Shown: positions 35,131-47,754 of the stretch, piece by piece | Position numbering within the stretch: position 1 is the stretch's first letter | How the letters are laid out: every line of letters starts with the position of its first letter | Assembly: GCA_016617855.1 (NCBI GenBank) | Contig: JAECUM010006766.1 | Coordinates: 21,758-85,757, forward strand | Direction: 5' to 3' | Source of the DNA: Megalonaias nervosa | Lineage: Eukaryota; Mollusca; Bivalvia; Unionida; Unionidae | Length of the DNA: 64,000 bases | The notes under the pieces: model-generated | What the model saw: the letters and a program-made list of their open reading frames with translations, nothing else | Database searches by the model: none | What the model was told of the DNA's origin: nothing | Translations under genes and position numbers: made by a program

Positions 35131-35422
35131 GCCTTTGTCCCATTAATGAATGATTTGTAGACATATAACTAACACTTTAATACGCAAGCATCTTCGAACA
35201 TTCTTAGTTCAAATCAATTAACACAAGACATGTACATGTCTTATATAGACTCGAAAACAGACACTAGTCTAAGCTCATACTGGACAACTTGTTATGAAAA
35301 GGGCAAGGAAGTAGATAAAACTAACATGATCAGACATTGCTCATATTACTTGTCATCTCGGACGAGAATCTCGTTCCCAATGCCGACACGTATGATATTA
35401 AAAGATAACGACGTAAAATAAA

Positions 35423-35425
<3 letters not shown>
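35131..35425. other. Unique DNA between repeats
   Basis: A 63-codon frame at 35,230-35,421 has no recognisable feature; nothing else is seen. Confidence 0.35.

Positions 35426-35457
<32 letters not shown>
35426..35457. repeat. (TG)n microsatellite
   Basis: About 15 TG units. Confidence 0.95.
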
Positions 35458-35458
<1 letters not shown>

Positions 35459-35584
35459 CGCATCAAAACATATTGGCCTTAAACACGCCACAGAAAGTTA
35501 CGAACTTGCCATCTTTTCTCCAGTCTTCATTCATCTTCTAACTTAAGAAAAATGATTTAAATATTCAAACTCATCTGGTCAATG

Positions 35585-35585
<1 letters not shown>

Positions 35586-35630
<45 letters not shown>

Positions 35631-35666
35631 TCACTCACATATACACACATACACACACACACGAAT
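35586..35666. repeat. (AC)n microsatellite, interrupted
   Basis: About 20 AC units followed by a variant tail with 'catatacacacatac'. Confidence 0.95.
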
Positions 35667-36044
35667 GTTTTACATGAGATAAATATGCATCACAACTCAT
35701 ACGAATTTATTTACTTATTTATTTTTATCACTCTAGAGTCTAACATTTTACACGTAAACATTTATAGCTACATAATTTTCACATTCATATATCATTCCTT
35801 AGTTGATCCGATAAAAAGAATTGGTCAAACAAAATGACGCTAATTAATTGCTTGTATTGACAGTATGGGTGTATGTAATCGACTATTTAAACACTACAAC
35901 CAATGGATTGGTTATTATTTTCTTATTAAAAATATTACTAAATAGTAAATTACACTAAAGTACTTAAATTTACTTTCTAAATATAGAGAAAGCATTCAGA
36001 ATCAACTGAATCGACGAAAGTCACGAGCGAGAGATCGCGCGCAC

Positions 36045-36045
<1 letters not shown>

Positions 36046-36086
<41 letters not shown>
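36046..36086. repeat. (GA)n microsatellite
   Basis: About 20 GA units. The flanking 300 bp on either side show no gene. Confidence 0.95.
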
Positions 36087-36088
<2 letters not shown>

Positions 36089-36619
36089 ATTCCTCATAAG
36101 CATTGTCTAAAAATTTGTGAATTTGTGTCAAGGTCAGAATCGGTTGATGATAGACCTCGTGATTCACTAATGTTGGCTGAGGTCCAGGTATATGTCAATG
36201 TGGTGTAACAAGGCCGGTTATGTCTGCTTTGTCAATGTGAAAATGATTAAGGCCGCAATGTGTCCATTTAGTAGATTCTTGCTCTCCTTAAATACAATAT
36301 TATGCACATGCCCTTTCAACCACTTGGCCTATGGCGGATAAAACTTTATATGATTATAGCTGTATTGTATATTTTTTCATACACAGATTATATCACACTT
36401 TTTGCATTTGTTCAGGAGCAATAACATCTCCAGCAAATTCAGTGCTGTTTGATAACTGATTTTGTTAGCTTTAAGAAAAACTAACACTATGCTTCATTTC
36501 TACTAACTCTGTTATTACTCAAATATCTGAGTTATATCGAATAAAAGCCTGAAATATCTAGATTTAATGCAGGTTCAATACTGCAACGCAAAAAGAAGCG
36601 AGACACCGGTGGCGTCAAG

Positions 36620-37240
36620 TTGTTGCGGACGGTTTTGTTAACATTAATGCTTACAAGGCGCGAACGGTTTTGTCCACGATAATGCTTAGAAGATGTGTAG
36701 AGTTTTGTCGAGTACTGTGCTTGTAGGTTGTGAAGGGTCTTGTCAGCGTTAATGTTTATAGGGCGTGAAAGGCCTGGTCGACATTAATAATTAGGGGGTG
36801 TGCAGGATTTAGTCAACGTTAGTGTTTACAGAATATGAAGGGTCTTATAGACGTTAAAGCTTCCAGGGTGTGGAGGGTTTGGTCTACGTTAATGTTTACA
36901 GGGTTTGGAGGGTTTGGTCTTCTTTAATTCTTCCTGAATGCGAAGGGTTTGGTCTACGTTAATGTTTACATGATGTGAAGGGTTTGGTCTACGTTAATGT
37001 TTACATGGTGTGAAGAGTTTGGTCCACATTAATTCTTCCTGAGTGCGAAGGGTTTGGCCGATGTTAATCCTTATAGGTGTGATGGGTTTTGTCCACTTTA
37101 ATGCTTATAGGGTGCGAAAAAAGGTTTGGTTGACGTTTATGCTTAAAGGGTATAAATGGTGTGATTGTAGTCAATGCTTCCAAGATATAAAGAATTTATT
37201 CGACGTCAATGCGTACAGGATAGGTATAGGATGTGAATAG
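36620..37240. repeat. Diverged minisatellite, ~36-bp unit
   Basis: About 17 units of the form 'gtgtgaagggtttggtctac' + 'gttaatgtttacagg'. The units are more diverged at both ends. Non-coding. Confidence 0.8.
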
Positions 37241-37424
37241 TTACTATATACAGATGTTAACAGTTTGGCTGATGTTAATACTTTGAGCAGCAATTATTGT
37301 TGACATTGTTCCACAATGGTGCTTATGTACACAGCCGTCAGTGTGTTGTTAACACCATTTACATTTTGAACAGAGCGCACCTCTGTTCAGCCTCTGCCCA
37401 TAAGAATGTCGAGTTTCCATATTT

Positions 37425-39560
37425 TCACTTTGTTTGGAAAACGCAAAGGTGAGAGAATGGAACTAAGTTCCCGCTGTATATACATATTTTACGAACTGGG
37501 TCTCGGCTAATTATGTACCAGTAATGACAACTACTTGGCGCTGACTCTTTAGACTTTATTGCCGGTCGCGTTCGCTGCTGCGAAACTGTACTCTTGCTCT
37601 TGGTTGCAAAGGTTATATTCTCTATGTTGTTCATGTAGTCTATGTCAAAGCTGCTGACCACATCAACATGCACTGAAACTGTCTTTAACGTATATATTGC
37701 CGTGAGGCGCTGTGCATGGCGTTCTGGTAGTGCATGCAGGTCCTGGATTAGAGTGCAAGCATTATCAATGATGTCGATGCTCCATTTCTTGTAGCACATT
37801 TGTGGGCCTGGGTAATTACCTTCTTATGGGCCATGTCGACATTGACGTATTGCGTTCCCTCCGTTCTCGCTTGTCCTTTTGACAAAGCCGATTACGTCTT
37901 ATGCCTGTGTGTGTCCTTGCATGCGCTTCCCAATAAGCAGGCGGGAGAGAGGCATGGTGTCGCTCTGGGTGACCAAGATGGCCCATAAGGTACAGCATTG
38001 GATAATTGCGGTGTGGAGTCATCGCGTCGTTGCTAAGAGGTTGTTATCATCGTGAATGTAGAGCTTGTTACCTACGATCTGCCCATGTATTGAGCGACAT
38101 GTGCGACACCATGACCGATGAATTAGTTTGAGAGCACTGCCACATATTCTTCTTTTTCTTTGCTGTCCATTGTATCGTTGTGTCCGTTTCTATATATCTG
38201 GCATAATACGCGTCGTCCCATAATTATGCAATGTTATCTGCAGCTGATGTTCGAGGTCAGGTATACGTAGACAGATGGCAACCCCCAGCGAACAGGCTTT
38301 CAGGCAAACATGAGCTGACGTCGATGATGAGGTGCCCCAAGTCGCTCCACCTTCAGAAGTATGTTACTGTAAACTGAAAAACTGCCTTTTATGAACGTTG
38401 GAAGTGACAATCTGTAAGCGCTGCAACCACATCGTCGTCCAGTGCTCTAACAAGCAGAATGAGCATGGCGTTGAGAACGAGGTGCGATATCGGTCTATCG
38501 TCTTAGTTCGCGATGTACCTGGTCTATAAATAGGTTGAGGTCTTGGCAAGGCTTCGTTGATGTAAGTCAAGAACTCGCTTTTGACTTAGTCGAGTTGCCT
38601 CCATGCTGTCTTTCTATAGCGTCTGCAGGCAAGTCATAAGTCAAGATTTGCTACATACTTTTCGCTGCAGTCATTGACTCGGTGCTAACACGGTAGCAAA
38701 TCCCTTCCCAATACCTTGGCTGCGTCATGGGACACAAGTTTGTGCAGCACAAGCTCTCTGAGGATCGTAAACCTAATCCCTCGCTCCTCTGCATGCACAA
38801 GGGCCGTGCCGAGACAAAGTCTTGCCTAGATGGGAAGAGAACTCGGTTAATGTTTGCATTCTTTACCAAGTGAAAGTGTGAGAGCCCGATTAGATCGTCT
38901 CTTCGCATCTGCGGGTAGTGTATCATGGATAGTACTTGCAAAGATGGTAGTCGGGCCGTTATTATAGTATAGGCAAATGGAACACCCGTGCTAATAATCT
39001 TAGTTCCATCTGGAAGCTATCATTATGGAAAAGCAGCACACAGTGTGGACCAAGATACTAGGGTAAGCGCTTCTTGACTATAGCGTAAGAACGCAGCCCA
39101 TGGAGCCACTTCGTTGGAGAGCTTTTCGATCCATCCCATAATCTGCTGGTAGTGCTTCCCTGTCCACCTCTTATGGTCATCTGGTTGGTACCCCAAAATA
39201 TCGTCGGGTTGAGCGTGCCAAAGTCACACGAGCGTTCTGTCTTCCTGAACTCAAAGCCGAGTTCGATATCATGAGCATGTCACAGGTCCCGGATAAGATC
39301 ATCGGGATCCTCTCCAGCAAAGTAGACCTACCTTGAACTTGAGCAACAAGGCGGAAGTCTTTCACGATGTAGCTGGTAGAGTCCATTTAAAAAAAAGCGT
39401 ATCTTCGACATTGCTATGGCGAAACCACTGAGCTGTTCTTTGTTGATGGAGGCAATACCTGGACAGGCTTGTTGGCGTAAAGCTGCTTCCTTGTTCACAA
39501 CCCAGATGTGACTATTAGGAAGAAAGGTCTTTATAGACCAACTGTGAGGACGCATATTTT
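37425..39560 (-). pseudogene. Degraded coding block of unknown identity
   Basis: This stretch is clearly richer in G+C than its surroundings and carries many overlapping open frames on the minus strand. Protein-like stretches include WVVNKEAALRQQACPGIASI (from 39,555), HAQPDDILGYQPDDHKRW (about 39,170-39,225, another frame), WIEKLSNEVAPWAAFLRYSQ (about 39,080-39,140) and VLHKLVSHDAAKVLGRDLL (38,690-38,750). They need several frame changes to join. I do not recognise the family; an old viral or transposon ORF is possible. Confidence 0.35.
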
Positions 39561-41520
39561 TTTTTAATTAATTGAACTGAATGTCGAATAGAACAATAAA
39601 TAACATGGCATCGTTATCTATAGTATAAAGTATATGAAGAAGACGTAGTCAGAAACGAAATTACATACGCATATAGATGCAAATTAGATAAGCAATTTAA
39701 TTCACAAAATATCTCTGTAGGAAGAAAGAGATATCTACGTTATTAAGGGTAATAATATGGAGATAATATCAGATGTTATATTATTCAAATTTATGTTGAG
39801 TCTAAGATCTTACACCGATTCTTCACAATGTAATAGAATATATGTACTATCATGATCGTACGTCCTTTGTAATATACACACGTGTGAACAAGTAAACTTT
39901 AAAATCCCCAACAAACAGAAGACAACATTACTGATAAATTTTGTAAACTACGGCCGAAATGTCTGACGATATTATTTTCTTTTTCCTCAAAATATTACAT
40001 CATCAGTTCATAATTAAGTTTCAAGCAAGAATGTCTTTTTATTATATATTTCATAATGATACACTGAAATATATCATTAGAAGAAAAGTTATATCACCAC
40101 AGTGGCGTTACCATTTTCTTCACCACAGTGGCGATATTACACAGAAGAACAGATCATAAAATGTGTCAGGATTGTTGCCCCTCTAGTTATTTATGTAATG
40201 ACTGAGAAAAAGCGCCACCAGGAATGTCTAAAAATGAACCCCAAACAAAAAAGTAAAGTTGGCTTCAAGCATTAGCTTTCCTAATTAGTTTCCCCCATGA
40301 TGCATGCATGTTGTCAGTGATTGCACTTCCATAACCAATTTTGTGTCACCCATATAGCATCGTATACATTTTTTTTTTTAAAAAAAAAACCACTTGATTA
40401 AATGTAAAAACAAAATTATTTAAGGAGAGGTTTGATCTCTCTTCATAATCATGTCTGAAAAGGACGAATAAATCAGGCATTGATGAGCTTTGATCGCAAC
40501 CTGAAATTAAGTAGTAATCGAAATTGGGCTACATCGTATGTTACAGAAAGAGACTGCAATTTTGCTAGCACAAACATTCACATTTTAATACAGAAATAAA
40601 CAAAAATAGCAACCCAAATCATTACAAATAAAATCACAATCATTAAAATCTGTTATTTAATGACGTTATGCTCTTAAACCTGTGGGACTGTTCTGTCATG
40701 TTTCTACATTACCCAACCTCTCTAATCTTCACTTTATCAATACAGGCAAGAAATGTGTTAACGAAAGTTAACGTGTCTTCATTTCCGCAATAACAATCAT
40801 CAGTTTGGCAAAAAATAAATTGAAGCATTACATGCACATAACGAAAGTAAACGTTTGGTCATTTCCGCATCAATAATCATCAATTTGACAAAGAACAAAT
40901 TGAAGCAGTACAAGCACAATCTATATTTGTAATGATCGTTGTCCTAAAACTACTGCATAGTCCTAAAATTACTGCAAAATTTCGTAACTTCTTTTTATAG
41001 ATGTAATAATGCAGCCGTTTATCACATTTACACAGAATGGAGATATAAATATATGCAAGTCAAAGATTTTTACCTGAAAATATATAATAAAAAGAAAATA
41101 TGCATACACATAAGGAACTCTTTCATTCGTGAAGTGGGAACAGTTTGTATTATCACGAGTGGTGAATTCCTCATGGCAATACAATGTTTCCACCACAATC
41201 GTAAAAATGTTTCCTTAATTGTACTAAACAAAATGTAGATATATTCAATACCTCCAAAATTGGTTTCATTAATCCTGTTCAGCAACTGTGCAGTTAACAA
41301 TTGGATAGTAACCCGCAAAAATGTTAAAATATGCTATCCCCACCATGTAACTTTTAAAGGTTTAGTTTATTAAAAAAAAAAAACTGTGCCTGCGAAAGTA
41401 TTCAAGAAACGAACTCAAAATGAATATAGCAATATTTGGTGCCCGATCGACTCAAAAACGGCACTAGAGCGAATGTAGAAATACATTGATGACCTAAAGG
41501 TGGAAAATAATTAATATTGA
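39561..41520. other. AT-rich non-coding DNA
   Basis: Apart from the duplication listed below and a short repeat 'ccacagtggcg' at 40,098 and 40,123, nothing is recognised. Opposed short frames at 40,969-41,318 have no motif. Confidence 0.45.
40741..40920. repeat. Tandem duplication, ~90-bp unit
   Basis: Two copies share 'taacgaaagt(t/a)aacg', 'tcatttccgca' and 'aataatcatcaatttg' then 'aaattgaagcattacatgc' with a few changes. Confidence 0.65.
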
Positions 41521-41527
41521 GTACAAA

Positions 41528-43205
41528 AAGTAGCAACTTGTATGAGGCGGTCCGTTAGAATATAGAAGTAGCAAGCAGTATGAAGCTGTTCGTAGGAATA
41601 CGTAAATAGAGAGCAGTATGAAGCTGTTCATTAAAATCTATAAGTAACAAACAGGTAGCAAGCTGTATGATGCTGTCCTATAGAATCTACAAGTAGCATG
41701 AAGTATTGTTATGTATACCTAATTTAATTGTTTGTTTGTTAGTTTTAAAATAATTTTATTTTATTACATGTTACTGTAATGTAACATTATATGCTCGACT
41801 TGACGTTGTCCAAATTTGAGTTCATTTCTGCTTAATCTGATTGACTTTTTTTCTCTTTTTATTTCATTTTATGTCAAAAACTAATACATAACTAAATAAT
41901 TCTCTTTGTGTATGAGCTTAATATCAGGATTATTTTTCAGGTAAATAAGAAGGAGTAAATATGTTTATTTGGGTCGGGGTTTTGGAATTTCCTAAGTGAA
42001 TTTTACAGGTTATTGTATTGTAAGTAAACAAGGCTCATTAGATCATTCTAGAAGGTTATTATCCATTAGGTAATGGGTTTTTGTTAGAAAATGCAAATTA
42101 TGACCTGAGGTCAAGTAGGAAACTATAAAATCTTGTAACTGTGAGGACTTGGTCATTCACGCTTTAGCATCAAGCACTTTCAAGTTATATTATGTTGTAA
42201 CCAGTCTGGGCTGAATTTTATTTTCTTCAAATTATTAAATTCAAGTGATTATTTCTCTGGAAATACGAAAGTGCTCTGATAAAATTCTTGGATGGAGACA
42301 TTCACTAGAATTTACAGTATATTCAAACCTGGAATAATATTTCTGTTATTCAACAAATTGTTGACAGATCAACACTTCAATAGCTATCACAGACTCGTCA
42401 TCGACTTCAGTTTTGGGATATTTTCTGGGCTGTTACTGAATTTTATTCAGGACTTTTAATTACAAGGAATTGTGTCTGTAATTTCCGGATTATTTGGGAA
42501 TTTCAATCGCAATACCGTAAGTTTTATTTTTTTCATTTTCACTTTGTATTCTAGGGAAATAAATTATTTGTTAAATTTTACAAAGCTTGTTTGTTTCACT
42601 CTTTTCTGTTACTTATTTTAAGAGCATAGACTCGTAACAGTATGAAACTGTCCATTAGAATCTACAAGTAGCAAGCAGTAAGAGGCTGTCCATTAGAACC
42701 TATAAGTAACAAGCAGGTAACAAACAGTACGAAGCTATCCATTATAATATATAAGTAACAATTAGTATGAAGCTGTCCGTCAGAATATCTAAGTACCAAG
42801 CAGCATGAAACTGTTCATAGAATCTATAAGCAGCAAGCAGTATAAAGCTGTTCATTAGAATCTATAAGCAGCAAGCAATACGAAGCTGTCAGTTAGAATC
42901 TACAAGTAGCAAGCAGTATAAAGCTGTTCATTGGAATATATAAGTAGCAAAGAGTATGAAACTATATATTAGAATATATAAGTAGCAAGCAGTATGAAAT
43001 TGTCCATTAGAATATGTAAGTAGCAAGCAGTATGAAATTGTCCATTAGAATATGTAAGTAGCAAGCAGTATCAAACTGTCTATTAGAATGTATAAGCAGC
43101 AAGCAGTATGAAGCTGTCCATTAGGATCCACAAGTAGCAAGCAGTATGAGGCTGTCCATTAGAATATATAAGTAGCAAGCAGTATGAAGATGTCCGTTAG
43201 AATAC
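41528..43205. repeat. Minisatellite of ~38-bp units, split by a solo LTR
   Basis: The unit is 'gtatgaagctgtccattaga' + 'atatataagtagcaagca'. About 4 units lie left of the LTR (41,528-41,706) and about 15 right of it (42,640-43,205). The array must predate the LTR insertion. Confidence 0.85.
41707..42639 (+). mobile_element. Solo LTR of the Gmr1-like family (933 bp)
   Basis: It runs from TGTTATGTATACC to GACTCGTAACA and is flanked by GTAT at 41,703-41,706 and 42,640-42,643, a 4-bp target duplication. It is more diverged from the LTRs of elements A and B than they are from each other, yet keeps the 'gtaagttttatttttttc', 'ttctagggaaataaat' and 'caaagcttgtttg' blocks near its 3' end. Confidence 0.9.
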
Positions 43206-44151
<946 letters not shown>

Positions 44152-44159
44152 GTTGTCCA

Positions 44160-44345
44160 TGACCTAGACTTAAAATGGTTTTCTTGTTCTATGCTTCAAT
44201 TGATTGCATTGTGCAAGACTTAAATTGATTGTCTTGTCTTGTCCTAGACTTAAATTGATTACCTTGTTCTAGACTTGAACTGATTGTCTTGCCCAAGACG
44301 TACATCGATTGTCTTGTCATCTATTTAAATTGTTCTTTTCTGTGT
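44160..44345. repeat. Minisatellite, ~27-30-bp unit
   Basis: About five units of 'gacttaaattgattgtcttg' followed by 'tccta' variants. A less regular copy lies near 44,400. Confidence 0.7.
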
Positions 44346-44599
44346 TACTCTGTACTTTACTTTTTTACCTTCTCCCAGATTTCAGCTGGGTTCCTTTTGC
44401 CTTAGACTTAAATTGTTTTTCTTCTTCCAGAATTAAATGGCTTCAAATATAATCGTTGGAACAATATTGGAAACAATATAAATAAGCTGTGCTTTGGTTG
44501 CAAAACTGTTATGGCAATTTGTTATCATCTTTCATGGGAATGTTCATCAAGCAGAATCAATACTGAGCTGCTACAGATAGTGGATAAAGAAGGAGAGCA

Positions 44600-45487
44600 T
44601 TCACCTGTACAAATTGAATAAATCAAAGAGTACTATCACCTGTACAAATTATATATATCAAAGAGTGCTATCACCTGTGCAAACTGTATGTATCAAAGAG
44701 TGCTATCACCTGTACAAATTGTATGTATCAAAAGAGTGCAATTACCTGTACAAATTGTATAAATGAAAGAGTGCTATCACCTGTACAAATTGTATGTATC
44801 AAAAGAGTGCTATCACCTGTGCAAATTGTATAAATCAAAGAGTGCTATCACCTGTACCAATTATATAATTCAGAGTGCTATCACCTGTACAAATTGTATG
44901 TATCAAAAGAGTGCAATCACCTGTACAAATTGTATAAATGAAAGAGTGCTATCACCTGTACAAATTGTATGTATCAAAGAGTACAATCACCTGTACAAAT
45001 TGTATAAATCAAAGAGTGCTATCACCTGTACAAATTGTATGTATCAAAGAGTGCTATCACCTGTACCAATTGTATGTATCAAAGAGTGCTATCACCTGTA
45101 CAAATTGTATATATCAAAGAGTGCAAACACCTGTACCAATTGTATGTATCAAAAGAATGTAATCACCTGTACAAGTTGTATGTATCAAAGAGTGCTATCA
45201 CCTGTACAAATTGTATGTATCAAAAGAGTGCAATCACCTGTACAAATTGTATAAATGAAAGAGTGCTATCACCTGTACCAATTGTATGTATCAAAAGAGT
45301 GCAATTACCTGTACAAATTGTATATATCAAAGAGTGCAAACACCTGTACAAATTGTATATATCAAAGAGTGCAAACACCTGTACAAATTTTATGTCTCAA
45401 AGAGTGCAATCACCTGCACCAATTGTATGTATCAAAGGAGTGCAATCACCTGTACAAATTGTATATATCAAAGAGTGCAAACATCTG
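44600..45487. repeat. Minisatellite of 35-bp units, host site of Polinton-1
   Basis: About 25 units of 'tatcaaagagtgctatcacc' + 'tgtacaaattgtatg'. Several units have an extra A (36 bp), so frames shift and the long Cys/Tyr-rich ORFs across it come only from the repeat. The array ends abruptly where the Polinton-1 terminus begins at about 45,491. Confidence 0.93.
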
Positions 45488-45490
45488 AGT

Positions 45491-46014
45491 AGTAAAGGAA
45501 AATAGGACTTTGAGATTTTAATGACCTTTGACCCACCACCATCAGAAATATTTGTAACGAACCTATATCTTAACTTGAAACAGGTTAGAAAATATACTTG
45601 TCAGGAGAAGGCCCTCTCTCCCACTCCAGAACGGTCTAACAGTGTTTCCCCTGATCATACTTGTATTAACCAGGTTTTCTAGATTTTAGACCCCTTTCCC
45701 TGTAAAACACCGTCCCCCCATTCCTATAACAGACTATCTTTCGAACTATATACATGTTCTCTGCCTAGACAGAGACTGCAGTGTTGCGATCGATAAATGT
45801 CTAAAAATAGACTGCGGTGTTTAGGAATGACCGGAACTGCGTCATAAGAATGTTCTGGAAGGATGATGAAATACTGTGCAATTTCCGGAAGGATGACGAA
45901 ATATTGTGCAATAAGAACCTTCTGGAGAGAATCAGCCGGGCTATATAAGGCCGCCCAAGTGTTCAGTCTGCAGAGATGCGCTTCGCTGAGAGGATCAAAA
46001 GGTAGCTGAATTTA
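45491..46014 (+). repeat. Left terminal inverted repeat of Polinton-1
   Basis: The sequence from AGTAAAGGAAAATAGG to about 'ggatcaaaaggtagctga' is the reverse complement of 63,183-63,712, with scattered substitutions and small indels (roughly 90 per cent alike by eye). The inner end holds a promoter-like block. One copy of the 175-bp unit that is tandemly amplified at the right end forms its outer third. Confidence 0.92.
45941..46005 (+). promoter_or_regulatory. Inward-facing core promoter and mini-ORF in the left TIR
   Basis: CTATATAAGG (45,941-45,950) is a TATA box. TCAGTC (45,963-45,968), an arthropod/mollusc-type initiator, lies just downstream. An ATG at 45,976 opens nine codons, MRFAERIKR, closed by TAG at 46,003. 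The end AAAAG|GTAGCT resembles a weakened splice donor. The right TIR has the same layout with a perfect GTAAGT. Activity is inferred, not shown. Confidence 0.5.
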
Positions 46015-46090
46015 TTTTACTTAATAGTAGTATTACACTCCAAGGCAAATAGGTCTGGCTTATTATATATCAAGCAGTTTAGAGAAAATT

Positions 46091-46581
46091 TTATTTGCCG
46101 TATTTTCTGTCATAACTATTTTCATATCTGCTTACCCTTATCGGTAAAATATCTGTTAACATACTGTCAATAATGCGGAACTCGCGTATTAAATCGTCCA
46201 TATCATATTTTACACCTCGCAAATAAGATCGTATCTGAGCAAGTAATTTTTTGTAAGTAATACTAGCTATCTTACAAGCGTTCTTTTTCGTCTCAAATTT
46301 GGGTTCACTCTTCTTAATTGCCGTTGAAAGAGAGACACCGATACCAGATATAATTAACAAAAATGGATTTAATAATGCTCCACTTGAGATTATACCAGAG
46401 CTAGTCATTAACAATGGCAACTATGATATTACTCGAAGCATTCTATTGTAATACCTATAACATTGTTTAACACACCAGAGGTTTTTTTATGATAAAATTT
46501 ATAATATTGCATTAGAGCGTTAACATCTTGCTTTGGAATATCTTCTGAAATATGATTAAAATCGATGATTTGTTTTTTCAT
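46091..46581 (-). pseudogene. Small membrane protein of unknown function, split by a frameshift
   Basis: The first part (46,429-46,581, 50 codons) starts MKKQIIDFNHISEDIPKQDV in a TATAATG context and ends in TAA. The second part (46,091-46,408 or slightly earlier) has a hydrophobic stretch ALLNPFLLIISGIGVSLS and a basic/helical tail with YLRGVKYDMDDLI. In related elements I would expect one protein of about 160 aa with an acidic N-terminus, a membrane hairpin and a helical tail, but that comparison is from general knowledge and unsure. It is the gene nearest the left TIR. Confidence 0.45.
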
Positions 46582-46612
46582 TATACAATATTTTTATACA
46601 AAAACAAAAGTT

Positions 46613-46834
46613 CTAGTTCTCATACAAATCTGTTTCATTTACCAAATTACTGTAATCGCTTTCTGTTTCATCAATATACCCTAATACTAAACTTAATTGA
46701 TCTAATGTGAAAGTTTTGAGAACAAGATGTTGTCTGATAATTGCATATGCGACTACGAAAGTTGCTAGCATTAATTTTCGTAGTGTGTTCCGTTCAATTG
46801 TGATCAGACCAATAGCAAAAGCTACTTTTAACAT
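46613..46834 (-). CDS. Unknown 73-aa protein
   Basis: It starts at ATG 46,834, ten bases after the stop of the next gene upstream (46,844), in a GAATTAATG context. The N-terminal half is hydrophobic (LKVAFAIGLITI...LMLATFVVAYAII), enough for one membrane helix; the C-terminus is acidic (DETESDYSNLVNE). No family is recognised. The tight spacing on the same strand suggests a real gene of the minus-strand block. Confidence 0.5.
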   Translation of the reverse strand: MLKVAFAIGLITIERNTLRKLMLATFVVAYAIIRQHLVLKTFTLDQLSLVLGYIDETESDYSNLVNETDLYEN

Positions 46835-46843
46835 TAATTCTTT

Positions 46844-47727
46844 TTATGGTTTTTTGAGTATTTTTTCGATTTCATTGTAATAATTTCGTAATGACAATTG
46901 TCTAGAGCGCTGGATTGATGGGAATGGAATATCATCTTCTTCACTTATGTCGTAATAATCAAATTTTAATTCAAAATCTGCTTGATCGACTTTATCAAAA
47001 ACATTTTTTGCTCAATATCATTAAGACCACTAATTTCATCGTCAAAATCTTTGATTCTTTTTAGAGATTTGTCAACAATAATCGGATCAAATTCTGGGGT
47101 TTTTTTACAGATCATTGGCATAATTGCGTTTGCGTACACTTTAATAATTAACTCGGGGTCTGGTGTCATAGTAACGATTTTAATTAGGGTTTCTTTGTCG
47201 TGGTAGTACATACCGAGATACTTAAAAATGTTTCGTTTTAAAAAACTATTATATAATTTCTTATTTATTTTTTTTATTCCCATTATTCTAGATTCTGCTA
47301 GTCTGTCGAGACTATCATGGCTATCTTCTACAGATTTTTTTATATCATTTCTTTCACCGTAAGCTCGTGCTTTTATTAAGTTCGATTTTATTATCAAATC
47401 TAAATTTCCAAGATCAAGCTCGAGCAATATTTTTTTCAGCAGGATTTCAACTTGTTTTTCTTCTTCTAGACAATCATCAGGATGACAGTATCTGCTTATA
47501 ATATCAAAGTTTTCTATTGCTTTCTTCAGTTGCGGCCCTCGCATATACATAACACGAACAAAATTTTTTTCTTCATCTGACAATGGAGAATTTATCACTG
47601 TAATTGTAAAATCTTTTCTGTTATTTATCGCACGTGCTGATAATGATTCGCTCAAAAATAATTTTTCACGGTTAAGAATATAATCATAAACTTTTTTCGC
47701 AACGGTTATAATTGGTAGTTCTGACAT
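46844..47727 (-). pseudogene. Unknown ~294-aa helical protein, one frameshift
   Basis: The ATG at 47,727 follows 'ctataaaata'. The open frame of 253 aa (MSELPIITVAKKVYDYIL...) is highly charged and helical. It ends at 46,966, but the alternative frame continues with DQADFELKFDYYDISEEDDI and stops at 46,844, just before the next gene. A 1-base loss in the T5 run near 47,000-47,005 would explain this. No catalytic motif is seen. It lies in the minus-strand block upstream of the 73-aa gene; the function is unknown. Confidence 0.6.
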
Positions 47728-47754
47728 TATTTTATAGCACTAGATTAAATTTGA

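Noticed and set aside
33161..35164. Minus-strand ORFs with repeated WGDLRGRAYSLPC-type peptides
   Set aside because: Produced by the 67-bp minisatellite; one of the three frames stops in every unit, so there is no long frame.
38100..39560. Endogenous herpesvirus-like or other named virus gene
   Set aside because: The peptide fragments are suggestive of an old viral protein, but I could not place them in any family, so no name is given.
45485..45490. 6-bp target duplication 'ctgagt' for Polinton-1
   Set aside because: Needs the right flank, which lies beyond the window; the bases after 63,712 belong to the tandem array and do not match.
44600..45505. Long Cys/Tyr-rich ORFs (up to 163 codons) over the 35-bp repeats
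   Set aside because: They follow the repeat, change frame with each extra A, and exist in all plus-strand frames; no gene signal.
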